In this document: positions 33,959 through 43,621 of the stretch, piece by piece | Layout of the letters: every line of letters starts with the position of its first letter | Numbering within the stretch: the first letter of the stretch is position 1 | From: Myxococcales bacterium | Lineage (GTDB): Bacteria > Myxococcota_A > Bradymonadia > UBA7976 > UBA1532 | Reading direction: 5' to 3' | Assembly (NCBI GenBank): GCA_002731825.1 | Contig: PCCS01000034.1 | Coordinates: 50,227 to 114,226, forward strand | DNA: 64,000 nt | The notes under the pieces: model-generated | Seen by the model: only the letters and a program-made list of their open reading frames with translations | Databases searched by the model: none | Told to the model about the DNA's origin: nothing | Position numbers and translations under genes: made by a program

Positions 33959-36460
33959 TTACTCGAATCGAAAAGGCAAAATAGAAAGTGCTGTTCCCGG
34001 TTCGAACTGCATGAACGATGCGGCGAGCGACCGGTAATAGTCCTTGATGAACGGGGGCAGATTGATTGGCATCTGCCTTTGAGACCATTGAGCTTTTGAA
34101 TACATAAAGGGGAGTGAAGCAAAGCTCCAGCCAATCGATGGTTTTGGTTCGATGCGTATCGTCAGCTCTGACAGCGGTTGGCCCGTCAACCCAGCAGCCT
34201 CCTCAAGTGTCTCCAAGAAACCTTTATTTCCATCGAGTAGACCATTTTCTTTCGCATGAATCCCCATCCAAACCCGACCCGCAGCCAGTCCTTTGATTTC
34301 CTCACGTGTGAGGTTTTTTCGGCCAGCAGCCACTCGATCTAGAAAGACATCATAGTATGCGTCCATACTCCTTTGAATGGCCGCACGTTCACTTTTTGAC
34401 CACGGTTGAGTTACACTGAGCATCGCCGCATGCCGCCCTCGTAAGAAGTAGGCACGATGCGCCCCCAAACGATTCAGAAGTGTCTGGCCGCTGACTTTGC
34501 CGGCGAAAACACCAATGCTGCCAGTGACCGACATATCATTTCCGTAAATCTTCCTCGCAGCCGCGGCCACATAATATCCACCGGATGCAGCTACATCACC
34601 CATGGATACCAAGACCGGCTTGACTTGGTTGACCCGCTGAACAGCGCGCCAAATAGCATCTGATGCCGACACAGATCCGCCCGGACTGTCGATTCGAATC
34701 ACAACGGCTTTGACGCGACCATTGATTCGAAGTCGTTCTAAAGTCGATACGATGGTGTTGGAACCGCTGCTTGCCGCACCGAAAACTGGATTTTGATTTG
34801 ATGGCCCATCTGTAATGGTCCCGGTGACAAAAACAACAGCGATTGAGTCCGGGTATCCCCAGCGTCGACCGCTGTCTCCTAAGAACGCAGCTGCCGGCCT
34901 GATCAAGGCATTTTGTCCGAATTCCTTCTGGAACAGCGATTCGAATTCATCATAGTGAATGACTCGATCGACGAGTCCTGCATCCAGAGCCCGTTTTGCA
35001 GTGTAGGGTCCTTCATCAATGATAGCTTTGACCGCGTCGTTGGTTTTTTTGCGGCCGACCGCAATCTTTCTGACCACGTCATCAAAGAGTGTATCCACCA
35101 TTTGATTCTGAACCTCTTGTGATGCCGCTGATGGTGCGGGCTTCGTAAACGTTTCTGGGAAGGTTTTATAAGCTCCGGTTGTCACGAACTCCGCATCGAC
35201 ACCCAGGTGATCAAGTCCGGTTTTAATGTGGTCACTTTGGCCAACTACACCGGTGAGTAGGAGTCCACCGCTCGGCGTGATAAAGATTCGATTCGCGCCT
35301 GCGACCGCAGCATATGTTCTGGTATCTCCAGCTGGCATCCATACATAGACTAATTTACCTGCCTGCTTTAGATTTGCGATGCGTTTCGACAACTCGCTTC
35401 CCTGACCCCACCCAATTTGTCTGGTGCGCATATCGATTAGAACGCCGCGTAGACGCGCGTTCGTCGATAAGTCATCGAGCGTCCGAAGGAGCGTTAGGAA
35501 TGGCGCACGCGCCTCGGGACTAAAAAAACCGCTCACTTGATATTCATTGGTGTTGGCCACAACAACATGAGCGAATTTAACCCGACTGGTTGGAAGCGGA
35601 CGAGACTCGCCTGATCGACTGGTTCGCAGAGTAAAGATCGCGTTAGATGACCCTGTATTTAACGCGTCTGCAGTCCCTTCGACGGCGAAACCTGCATCGA
35701 TTCCAGCATTCCAATTAAGGCCAAAGAGAACTCGTTTTTCATTTGCATTGCTGTGTTTTGTCTCGTCGTAGCGAGCAATCAGTCCCATGGGGCCATAAAT
35801 TTGCCAGACGCCTCGTACGCCGTAGGCAAGGGCGTCACTGTCCTCCGTTAATTCGGTCAGTCCGCTTAATTGCAAGCGGTCGGTACCCGGTCTGAGTGCA
35901 AGCCCCATTCGCCAAATGCGGGGGAGCGCCTGTTCGCCGACAGTGGGCCGATTCACATTCTGTGTTGTAATGCCCGCAGCCAGCCACCGCCACGGGCGAA
36001 TTTGCAGGCCTGTAGTGATTTGGTTTAGACCGTCGAATGCGCCCCATTGGCTACCCGACAAATGATGCCAAGTAATGCCCAAGCCAATATACGGTCCAAG
36101 GCGAATCGCGTTTGCCAATGACCATCTGCCAGGGAGCGATGTTTGTTCACCTGGTAATTGCATTCTTTCATACGCAAGGCCCATAGCTAAACTTAGGCCC
36201 AAGCGGCCACTCATCATGAGTGCATAGCCGTGGCCATTTCGATCGCTGTTACCCGTTGCATGCGTAAACGTCAGTTGCAGTGGTTCGCCAAAAATGAGTC
36301 CTGCTGGGTTTGTCGTGACGGCTTCTGCGTGGTCACCGGCCACCGGATCAGCATAGGGTTGAATGATGAGTTCATTGTTTGTTTGGCCGAGCGCTGTTCC
36401 TAGAGACAGACTGACCATGATCAGAACTTGAACGACCCAAATTACTGATGAATGCTTCAT
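33959..36460 (-). CDS. sppA: SppA-type signal peptide peptidase fused to a barrel-like N-terminal domain
   Basis: An 833-residue protein. Residues 295-810 (numbering from 36460) form a full-length SppA of the double-domain kind: the catalytic lysine is in VTTGAYKTFPE (Lys432) and the serine in GDVAASGGYY (Ser626), the same order and roughly the same spacing (about 194) as Lys209 and Ser409 of E. coli SppA. In front of it, after a signal peptide ending near TALG, residues about 30-290 look like an outer-membrane barrel of the FadL/OMPP1 or DUF type: NPAGL near the start, then alternating aromatic/glycine strands. E. coli SppA is anchored by one N-terminal helix instead. I place the start at 36460 (GAGGG nearby); an ATG at 36472 overlaps the MutS2 stop. 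Alternative: an unrelated beta domain rather than a true barrel. Confidence 0.85.
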   Translation of the reverse strand: MKHSSVIWVVQVLIMVSLSLGTALGQTNNELIIQPYADPVAGDHAEAVTTNPAGLIFGEPLQLTFTHATGNSDRNGHGYALMMSGRLGLSLAMGLAYERMQLPGEQTSLPGRWSLANAIRLGPYIGLGITWHHLSGSQWGAFDGLNQITTGLQIRPWRWLAAGITTQNVNRPTVGEQALPRIWRMGLALRPGTDRLQLSGLTELTEDSDALAYGVRGVWQIYGPMGLIARYDETKHSNANEKRVLFGLNWNAGIDAGFAVEGTADALNTGSSNAIFTLRTSRSGESRPLPTSRVKFAHVVVANTNEYQVSGFFSPEARAPFLTLLRTLDDLSTNARLRGVLIDMRTRQIGWGQGSELSKRIANLKQAGKLVYVWMPAGDTRTYAAVAGANRIFITPSGGLLLTGVVGQSDHIKTGLDHLGVDAEFVTTGAYKTFPETFTKPAPSAASQEVQNQMVDTLFDDVVRKIAVGRKKTNDAVKAIIDEGPYTAKRALDAGLVDRVIHYDEFESLFQKEFGQNALIRPAAAFLGDSGRRWGYPDSIAVVFVTGTITDGPSNQNPVFGAASSGSNTIVSTLERLRINGRVKAVVIRIDSPGGSVSASDAIWRAVQRVNQVKPVLVSMGDVAASGGYYVAAAARKIYGNDMSVTGSIGVFAGKVSGQTLLNRLGAHRAYFLRGRHAAMLSVTQPWSKSERAAIQRSMDAYYDVFLDRVAAGRKNLTREEIKGLAAGRVWMGIHAKENGLLDGNKGFLETLEEAAGLTGQPLSELTIRIEPKPSIGWSFASLPFMYSKAQWSQRQMPINLPPFIKDYYRSLAASFMQFEPGTALSILPFRFE

Positions 36461-36468
36461 TTTAACCC

Positions 36469-38883
36469 TCATTGTTCGGCGATTAGGACCGCCGTGACTC
36501 CATCACCGCCTTCGTGGCGCAAACCAGGCCGCTGTTCTGAGACGTACGGGCTGGAACGCAGCCAACTGCGCACTTCTTTTTTCAAGGCACCTGTTCCATG
36601 TCCATGGATGATGAATGCGCTCCCAAAGTCGCGTCCGAAGCACATATCCAAGAACTGTTCGACCCGAGTGAGCGCATCGGAGACGCGAGTCCCTCGTAAA
36701 TCCAAAGTATTATCGGGGATTTGTGGCGAAACTGAATCCCACCCTGATGCCGTCGCCCGGCGTGCGGTGTTTTGAGTCCATTGCTCTTGCTTCTTCTCCT
36801 CTTTACCAAAACGATTAGAGCGTAGGTCACCTACATCCACTTTGGCCGTCATGATCCCTGCCTTGACCTCACACCGCCCTTTAGCGTCTGGTCCTAAGGT
36901 CAGGGTCGCTTGCGCCCGCAACGACACAACCCAAACCGTCTGTCCAACCTCGAGTGTGCTTGGGTCGAGTGCAGGACCGGCCATTGCATGTTCGGCCTCT
37001 TGGGCGGTCTGATTAAGCTCGGTGGCGACAACACTGGCTTTTTTCTGAGCGGCCTCAAGCCATTTGGCGTCCCCGGCAACGACTTTTTTTCGGATGCCTT
37101 TTCGAATTTGTTTAAGGTCGTCCCGTAGCTTACGCGCGTCGATTAAAGCCGCACTTTGTTCATTCTCAAGACCTTTCTTGAGTCGCTCTTTAAGCTTTTT
37201 CTCTCTTGCCTCAAATGATTTGCGTGCGATTTCAAGCCGAATACTCTCTTGCTCGGCAGTGGTGCGAAATTTATGTAATCGATCTCGCTCTTGTTCGAGT
37301 GTTTCAATGACATTTTGCAGTGCCTGCTGCTGCGGTCCTGCCAACTCTTCAGCCCGGCTCACAATTTGGTCGTTCAGACCGAGTCGCCTGGCCGTTTGGA
37401 GCGCACTCGATGCCCCTGGGGAATCGAGACTCAAACGATACGATGGCTGGCCCGTTGATGGATCGAAACCCATCGCCCCATTTCGAAAACGGTCGTCGGT
37501 AAAGGGCAGTAATTTGAGTGTTTCATAGTGTGTTGTGACAATTACTTTTGCACCCAGATCAGCAAATGCTTCCAGAATTGCCTGCGCCAATGCGGCCCCC
37601 TGAACCGGATCTGTGCCCACCACCAGTTCGTCCAGCAAAACCAATGAATTCGCATCCAGCTTTCCAAAGATGAGATTCAGGTTTGCGATATGACCACTGA
37701 AAGTAGAGAGGCTTTCATCGAGGTTTTGTTCATCGCCGATGTCGGAGAATATACTGGGTGCTAGGGGGATCTTTGAACCTGGTGCTGCGGGGATATGCAA
37801 TCCGGATAGGGCCATTGTTACACACAGACCAACGGTTTTGAGCGCGACGGTTTTACCGCCCGTATTGGGCCCAGTCAGGACAAGGACGGCATGTTGGCCC
37901 TCCAGCTCGATGTCATTTGAGACCACCTTTGTCTCACTCAGCAAGAGAAGTGGGTGACGTGCGCTTTTTAGAGACAATGTCGTCCCTTTGCCGATGACCG
38001 GTTCAGAACACGACATGTCGGCACTGAGATGGCCACATGCCCAAGCATAATCGAGCGTACCGAGGGTCTCGAGAGCCAACTCAATTTCATCGGCATGACG
38101 ACCAACCCTGGCGGATAGTCTGCTGAGAATTCGGCGCACCTCTCGATTGACCTCTGCTTGTGCCAGGACCAATCGATTGTTGGCATCAACGACTTTTTGC
38201 GGCTCGATATAGACGGTCGCGCCGCTACCCGACCAACCATGGACGATGCCATCTACGTGATTTTTGTGACCGCTTCGTATCGGCAGGACATAGCGATCTT
38301 CTCGGATGGTGAAGTACTCATCTTGGAGCATGCCTTCGAAGCTTGAATCGCTGACCAGTCCATGGACGGTTTCTTTGAGTTGCGAGTGCAGCGTGTCAAC
38401 TCGATTACGAAGCTCGTATAAGTCACCACTCGCGTGTTCAGAGAGTTCACCGCGATCGTTGAAGCAAATCCGCAACTCGGCTTCGAGGTCAGATTGTTCG
38501 ACTAGATATTGGGCAAAGTTGAACATCAGTGGTGCTGCGTCACCGATTTCTACCAGTTGACGACGACATCTCCGTATTGATTCCAGGACGGCTCCGATGG
38601 CCACAAGCTCGTCGGGACCCAAACTGCCACCCCGGGCAGCGAGGCGCGTTGCAGGTCGTACGTCCTCAGGCTGTCCGATAGGCAAGCGATAGCCTTGGTC
38701 AAAGAGCTGACGAGCCTCCGAGGTTAAGGCCAGTGAATCTGAGATCTCCTTCGGATTAGACAGGGGCAAGAGCGCGATGGCTCGCTCGTATGCCAAGGGG
38801 GTTCGGCAACGGAGCGCGATCGCGTCGCGGATTCGATTCCAGTCTAAGTGAGCTTGACTTTTCTGCGTAATGGTAGTCGACAT
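36469..38883 (-). CDS. mutS2: MutS2 family DNA-binding ATPase with Smr domain
   Basis: An 804-residue MutS2. Walker A GPNTGGKT is at about 336-343, followed by LDELVVGTDPVQGAAL (Walker B and D-loop region), a long coiled-coil stretch and a C-terminal Smr domain beginning about residue 727 (LDLRGTRVSDAL, then HGHGTGALK). MutS2 limits homologous recombination in Helicobacter and acts in ribosome-collision rescue in Bacillus; it lacks mismatch-recognition domain I. The stop overlaps the downstream SppA ATG by four bases (ATGA), suggesting coupling, although function offers no obvious link. Confidence 0.96.
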   Translation of the reverse strand: MSTTITQKSQAHLDWNRIRDAIALRCRTPLAYERAIALLPLSNPKEISDSLALTSEARQLFDQGYRLPIGQPEDVRPATRLAARGGSLGPDELVAIGAVLESIRRCRRQLVEIGDAAPLMFNFAQYLVEQSDLEAELRICFNDRGELSEHASGDLYELRNRVDTLHSQLKETVHGLVSDSSFEGMLQDEYFTIREDRYVLPIRSGHKNHVDGIVHGWSGSGATVYIEPQKVVDANNRLVLAQAEVNREVRRILSRLSARVGRHADEIELALETLGTLDYAWACGHLSADMSCSEPVIGKGTTLSLKSARHPLLLLSETKVVSNDIELEGQHAVLVLTGPNTGGKTVALKTVGLCVTMALSGLHIPAAPGSKIPLAPSIFSDIGDEQNLDESLSTFSGHIANLNLIFGKLDANSLVLLDELVVGTDPVQGAALAQAILEAFADLGAKVIVTTHYETLKLLPFTDDRFRNGAMGFDPSTGQPSYRLSLDSPGASSALQTARRLGLNDQIVSRAEELAGPQQQALQNVIETLEQERDRLHKFRTTAEQESIRLEIARKSFEAREKKLKERLKKGLENEQSAALIDARKLRDDLKQIRKGIRKKVVAGDAKWLEAAQKKASVVATELNQTAQEAEHAMAGPALDPSTLEVGQTVWVVSLRAQATLTLGPDAKGRCEVKAGIMTAKVDVGDLRSNRFGKEEKKQEQWTQNTARRATASGWDSVSPQIPDNTLDLRGTRVSDALTRVEQFLDMCFGRDFGSAFIIHGHGTGALKKEVRSWLRSSPYVSEQRPGLRHEGGDGVTAVLIAEQ

Positions 38884-39051
38884 AAGATGCCATTAGCTGT
38901 GCGATTGGATGCAATATGCGCGTCTTCGAATTTTGGTGCAAGGATGGACTCTGACGTCCTGCCTTTCTGCACAGTAGATTGGAACTTTTCTATGCTGGCT
39001 CGCATCCGTCTATGTATGTGTAGTGATACGGAGACCGAGAGTGAGAACTGC

Positions 39052-39667
39052 TTGAAAAACCGACCGAAAATTATCGTGAGTCGCTGCCTGATGTGTGTTG
39101 CCGTCCGTTATGATGGACGTCACAAACGTCAAGAGTGGCTAGCTGAGATCGAAGGGTGTTTTTCTATCGCTGACCGCTGTTCGGAAGTTGATTCTGGGGG
39201 GGACGGTGCCGAGACCGGCTATGGATGTCTATCTCACGCAGGCTGGCTCAACGGAACTCCGAGACTCCATAACCGGTCCAGATCTCTCGGTGGGCCTCGT
39301 AGCTCTGGGTCTGAAACGCAGTCGGATGCAGTTGGTATTGCCTGTGGACGGCGTCCTTTTGAAAGCGCATTCACCCAGTTGCGCCGTCGATGATGCAGTC
39401 TACCGCGATGCTCACTCAGGCCAGACATTGAGACGCGGGCTGGGACTCTTCGCAACAGCACTTTTGGATGCGCATCCGAGTTCGTTCAGGGCCGAAGAGA
39501 AAGACTTGCAAACGGTTGAGCAGCGAACTCGTTTTATAGTGGAGGTCCTTTGGCATAATCGGTTGCGGCGAAATGAAGTTGACGTCACTGATCGTGGCGT
39601 TCTGCGTAGCTTGTTTGGTCGGCAATCCGAGAGAGGACACGGCCTCGACGCTCTTGGCTACCCCTGA
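39052..39667 (+). pseudogene. DUF523 (TudS-like) protein interrupted by a +1 frameshift in a G7 run
   Basis: Two frames together give a DUF523 protein of about 205 residues. Frame 1 carries RPKIIVSRCLMCVAVRYDG then HKRQEWLAEIEG, CFSIADRCSEVDSGG; frame 2 continues GTVPRPAMDVYL, LKAHSPSCAVDD, GLFATALLD and FIVEVLWHNRLRR. DUF523 proteins read S-x-CLLG-x-x-CRYDG, VCPE-x-x-x-GLGVPRPP, KSPSCG, so the three cluster-ligand cysteines are kept across the break. The frame changes at the run of seven G at 39196-39202; with six G the frame is continuous (the 616-base span is one base too long for a whole number of codons). TudS members bind a [4Fe-4S] cluster and desulphurate 2-thiouracil. The TTG at 39052 is the assumed start; ATG at 39016 is possible. 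It may be a true pseudogene or a read error. Confidence 0.75.
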
Positions 39668-39806
39668 CTAAATCCGGCGGTTGAGCGCGTGTCGGCAGCC
39701 GAACTACAGACGGTTATCGACAGTTTTCAACGGCCGTAAGAATTCGATCGGTTTGTAATTTGCATGTTTAGGTACACATGGGCGTTAAAAGGTTTACACT
39801 GAGATT

Positions 39807-42665
39807 ATGACAGCGTGTTTTAACAGAAGCTTTGGGATACTTTTTTGGGCTCTATGTGTATGTCTGTCTATGGGCTGCGACAACACGGCCTATCAAGACG
39901 GTGATGCGTCACTGATCGATGTTGGTGCGCCGGGCTATGACCAGAGCGTCAGCCAACCGGTTGATTTAGGGGTCACACCAGATGCAACCGAATTAGCAAC
40001 GCGGCTAAACAGCATTTTCCCCAACCGGTCCACCGTTGATGGCGGCATTTCAGTCCGTCTGGTTGGGTCCGAGTTTGTCGCTGGGGTGCAAGTCATGATC
40101 GGCTCTGAACCCTGTCGCGCCCCGGAGGTATTGAGTCCGAACCATATCCGCTGCATCGTCCCTCCTGTTGCCGAGTCCGGACGCCGTGATGTCAGCGTCG
40201 TCTGGCCCCAAGACGGTGTGCGAGAAACTCTCGAAGACGCGTTTTCTTATTTCATACCGCTGGAAGCAGATCGATTACAGCCTGCGACCAGCCCGGCTAC
40301 CGGCGGCATTTTGTTGACATTGACTGGTCGAGGCCTGACCGAAGGCACTGAAGTTTTCTTTGGAGCACAGCGAGTTCGCGTCGAGTCTGTCGATGAATCG
40401 GGAGAGTCAGCATTGGTGCGTTGTCCCGAAGGTGAACCCGGGACTGTCGACGTAACCGTCAGAAATTTAAATGGGTCGGCGGTCATTCCTAATGGTTTTT
40501 CTTGGTACGAAGACCTGATGCTAGAGTCTATTGAACCACCCTGGGGCCCGCTTGCTGGTGGCGATATCGTTCGTCTGGTTGGCATTGGTCTATCGGCTAA
40601 TAGTCGAGTTTATTTTGGTGAGCAAGAGGCAGTGGTCGTCGAAAGTGGCCTGGGGCGTCGGTCCTTACGCGTGCAGACCCCAGCGGCTCAAATCCCGGGT
40701 AACGTTGATGTTCGCATCGAGAACCCGAGCGGTGAATACACCGTTGAAGATGGTTTCCTCTATTTTGATGAAAGTAATGGTGGCTTTGCAGTTCACGGCA
40801 TGGTGCCGCGCCGGCTGCCTACAGACGGCGGCGCTTCCCTTTTTATCGCGGGTCTTGGCTTCGATGATAACACGCAAGTTTGGGTCGATGACATCCGCTT
40901 GAATTGCGTTACAGACAGTCCACAGCGTTTGAGCTGCATTACGCGTCCACATCCTCAAGGCTTGGCGTCCGTCGTGATTAGCCAGGGGGCATCAGAGTCC
41001 GATTGGCCAGACGCGTTGACCTTCTACTCGCCCATAGAGATTTACGATGTCAGCCCTGCGAGAGGTGGGGTCGCTGGTGGCACTCGTGTTGCGATTGTCG
41101 GTCGCGGATTTGAGGTGTCGACGCGGTTCAGTTTTGAGGACCGAGACCTGGAGGTCATCGAGCTTATCGACGAGCAGAATGTAATCGCCAGAACACCTGA
41201 ACACCGGGCTGGCTGGATTTCCTTAAAGGCTGAATCTGAGTTTGCGCAAACCATCATGCCCATGGCCTTCGAATATTTCGATCCAACGGCACAGTTTGGC
41301 GGTCTTTGGGGTGAACCTATCGATGGCTCCCTTAATGTAACTGTCATCGATGGTATGACTGGGGCTCCACTTCCCGGTGCACAGGTAATCGTCAATAATG
41401 TTGGTCAGAACGGTCGATGGACCGCTTTGACCAACGAGCAGGGGCAAGCCACAATCTCGGAGCCAGATCTCCGTCTCCCCGCCGCCGTTACAGCATCGTT
41501 AGAAGAGTACACGACGACGACATTCGAGCGTTTGACAGTCGAAAACGCGACCATCGTACTGATGCCTCAAGTGCCTCCGATGGGTATGGGCGACATGGAG
41601 CCCATCGAACCGGTTCGGCTATCGGGGCAAATTCGCGGGCTGGATCTATTGGAGAAGCCCACTAATGAAGGGTTTGTCTTGGTCTGCTTCGTGGAGACGA
41701 GCCATTCCGAGCCGGGCAATCGATTAGGTGCATCACCGCCGCTCCCCAATGGCCTGCTCGTCGAAGACGGGCCTTTTGAAATCGTCGTTGGTCCGGGCGA
41801 GTTTGCTGTGGTCGCCATGGCTGGTTACATTCCAGCCGTTATGAAAATCGGTTATGAGGAAGGCCAAGTCCCGTATTGGACGTTCAGAGATGCACTCCAG
41901 CCGGTACGAATGGGCTTAAGACGCTTCGTTACAGCCTCACCGGGCGATGTCTTTGATGATATCGAGATTGCACTCGATCTGGACATGGATGCAAGCGCAG
42001 ATGTGCGCTTGGGTAATCCATCCGGTGGTGTGCGGGGGGCGCCTGACCTGTTTCGTATTCACGTCATTCTTGATCTGGGCTCCGATGGTTTCTACGACTT
42101 GCGTTACCCCATTAGCGGTGACGTAACCCGGTTTGAAGTGGATGCTCTCCCGAACTTGAGTGAATGGCCAGATATGGGTATTTCGCTGCGATGGGAGGGA
42201 GAAGCTGAGCAAACCAACCCAGATGAATTGTACCGCTACGCTTGGGCTGTGACATCGGTCGACATCTTGGACGAGGTGATTACAATCGGGCCATTCGTAG
42301 GCAATACGGAGATTTTAGAACCAAGGCACCAAGGGCAGATGAATCCATTTAGATGGGTAGAATGGCGTGGGATTGCTGGCATCGACGGCCCGATGGCGCC
42401 GACCGAACCCGCGGACTTACATCTATCCAGGGTCATTTCCGGCCAGACAACGTTGTGGACACACTGGGTGCCCGGCGCTGCCAATCGCTTTCAATTTCCG
42501 CAATTGGGCGCGGGTGCTCAGCAACAAGATTTACCCGAAGGACCACTCCAACTCAATCTCTATTCCCTGTTGATCGATGGCCCCTTCGAATTTGACGACT
42601 TCACATTTAATGATTTGAATCGTCTGAAGGCCTACAGTTTTAGCTATGTTTCTTTCAGAAACTAA
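39807..42665 (+). CDS. Large TIG/IPT-domain surface lipoprotein
   Basis: A 952-residue lipoprotein: signal peptide with lipobox SMGC, lipidated Cys24, then an acidic spacer and about five IPT/TIG immunoglobulin-like domains (approximately 68-150, 153-230, 236-315, 325-402 and 406-485), each with the SPxxGPxxGGTRVAIVGRGF-type signature. A carboxypeptidase-regulatory-like domain follows (about 497-582, VIDGMTGAPLPGAQVIV). The remaining C-terminal third is beta-rich and unassigned. Such proteins are cell-surface or extracellular in social delta-proteobacteria and often bind polysaccharide or partner proteins, which cannot be told from sequence. It stands alone between the DUF523 pseudogene and the convergent TPR lipoprotein. 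Confidence 0.85.
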   Translation: MTACFNRSFGILFWALCVCLSMGCDNTAYQDGDASLIDVGAPGYDQSVSQPVDLGVTPDATELATRLNSIFPNRSTVDGGISVRLVGSEFVAGVQVMIGSEPCRAPEVLSPNHIRCIVPPVAESGRRDVSVVWPQDGVRETLEDAFSYFIPLEADRLQPATSPATGGILLTLTGRGLTEGTEVFFGAQRVRVESVDESGESALVRCPEGEPGTVDVTVRNLNGSAVIPNGFSWYEDLMLESIEPPWGPLAGGDIVRLVGIGLSANSRVYFGEQEAVVVESGLGRRSLRVQTPAAQIPGNVDVRIENPSGEYTVEDGFLYFDESNGGFAVHGMVPRRLPTDGGASLFIAGLGFDDNTQVWVDDIRLNCVTDSPQRLSCITRPHPQGLASVVISQGASESDWPDALTFYSPIEIYDVSPARGGVAGGTRVAIVGRGFEVSTRFSFEDRDLEVIELIDEQNVIARTPEHRAGWISLKAESEFAQTIMPMAFEYFDPTAQFGGLWGEPIDGSLNVTVIDGMTGAPLPGAQVIVNNVGQNGRWTALTNEQGQATISEPDLRLPAAVTASLEEYTTTTFERLTVENATIVLMPQVPPMGMGDMEPIEPVRLSGQIRGLDLLEKPTNEGFVLVCFVETSHSEPGNRLGASPPLPNGLLVEDGPFEIVVGPGEFAVVAMAGYIPAVMKIGYEEGQVPYWTFRDALQPVRMGLRRFVTASPGDVFDDIEIALDLDMDASADVRLGNPSGGVRGAPDLFRIHVILDLGSDGFYDLRYPISGDVTRFEVDALPNLSEWPDMGISLRWEGEAEQTNPDELYRYAWAVTSVDILDEVITIGPFVGNTEILEPRHQGQMNPFRWVEWRGIAGIDGPMAPTEPADLHLSRVISGQTTLWTHWVPGAANRFQFPQLGAGAQQQDLPEGPLQLNLYSLLIDGPFEFDDFTFNDLNRLKAYSFSYVSFRN

Positions 42666-42689
42666 GGGGCCCCAAATTGGACGGCACGC

Positions 42690-43541
42690 TTAGTAGCGAG
42701 AGCGTTGTAACGGCCTCAGATCCCGCCGTTTGATTCCAGTCCCTCGTAGTCGGTCCGCCTCGGCCTTAGCTTGATAGTAGCAATTTGTATCTTGCGTTCG
42801 TTTACAGAAGTCAGCCAAGCGCACAAAGATGACCGGGTTGTTGGGGAAGTCTATAGCAAGCTCGTCGTAGGTCTTTCGAGCGAGCCGGCTTTGCTTGCCC
42901 TTTTCGGCTTGCTCGGCAAGCTTGAGCCTAGCGAGTGCATCGCTCCGCGTAACCTTGACGTGTCTGCCCAGATATTTCGTCGCGAGTTTTGGATGGCCTC
43001 GCTTGGCGAATGCGTATCCAAATCGTGAGAAATCAAGACGATTTAGTGCATATCGTTTGTGGGCTAAACGGGCGAATTTAAGGGCAGTCGGAACGTCTCC
43101 TATGTCAAGGCAGGCAATGGCGTATTCCCGTAAGATGGGGCCGTGTCGCTCGCCGTCTTTGACCAATTGCTGGAGAACCGAGATTCGCTTTTTAAGTTCC
43201 AATTCTGTGTTTACTAAACAGTCTTCCAAAGCGCGGTAATCCGCGATGTTCTTTTGACTGAGTCGAGTTGCATGTCCGATGTGGTTGGCCGCTAAAACGC
43301 AGTCACGCCGGCCGAGCAAATCTGCTGCATTGGCTCGATAGGCATTTGCCAGGAGCGCTTGAATCTTTTGACTCTCAGGGCTTTGCTTATGCAGGTCTTG
43401 GAACCGCTCTAAGGCCTCAGCATAGCGCCCTTGTCCGAGATCACTTTGGCCACTTTGAATTGCTAGGGCCGTGCATCCAGTTTGCAAGATGACTGATATC
43501 AAAACGGCGCTGAGCGCATTGATTTGCTTTGTATGTCTCAT
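42690..43541 (-). CDS. TPR lipoprotein
   Basis: A 283-residue lipoprotein: short signal peptide, lipobox LQTGC with Cys23, then six or so TPR-like helical repeats (GQGRYAEALERFQDLHKQSPESQ, and ARKTYDELAIDFPNNPVIFVRLADFC). The ATG at 43541 is preferred because GGAG is six bases upstream; longer readings lack a sensible signal peptide. It is divergent from the TlpA-ExbB-ExbD genes, with an 80-base shared control region between 43541 and 43622. TPR lipoproteins often scaffold outer-membrane complexes; the partner is unknown. Confidence 0.78.
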   Translation of the reverse strand: MRHTKQINALSAVLISVILQTGCTALAIQSGQSDLGQGRYAEALERFQDLHKQSPESQKIQALLANAYRANAADLLGRRDCVLAANHIGHATRLSQKNIADYRALEDCLVNTELELKKRISVLQQLVKDGERHGPILREYAIACLDIGDVPTALKFARLAHKRYALNRLDFSRFGYAFAKRGHPKLATKYLGRHVKVTRSDALARLKLAEQAEKGKQSRLARKTYDELAIDFPNNPVIFVRLADFCKRTQDTNCYYQAKAEADRLRGTGIKRRDLRPLQRSRY

Positions 43542-43621
43542 CGTTCTCCGCCAAAGCTCGAACTTTGGTTTACTCCATTGCATCTGATGGCCATACTGTA
43601 CCGGTCTGTTAATTTCTCGCA

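Noticed and set aside
38848..39393. A 181-residue plus-strand reading overlapping the mutS2 start, as an independent gene
   Set aside because: Its middle part is the first half of the DUF523 gene; the rest is read out of frame beyond the G7 run.
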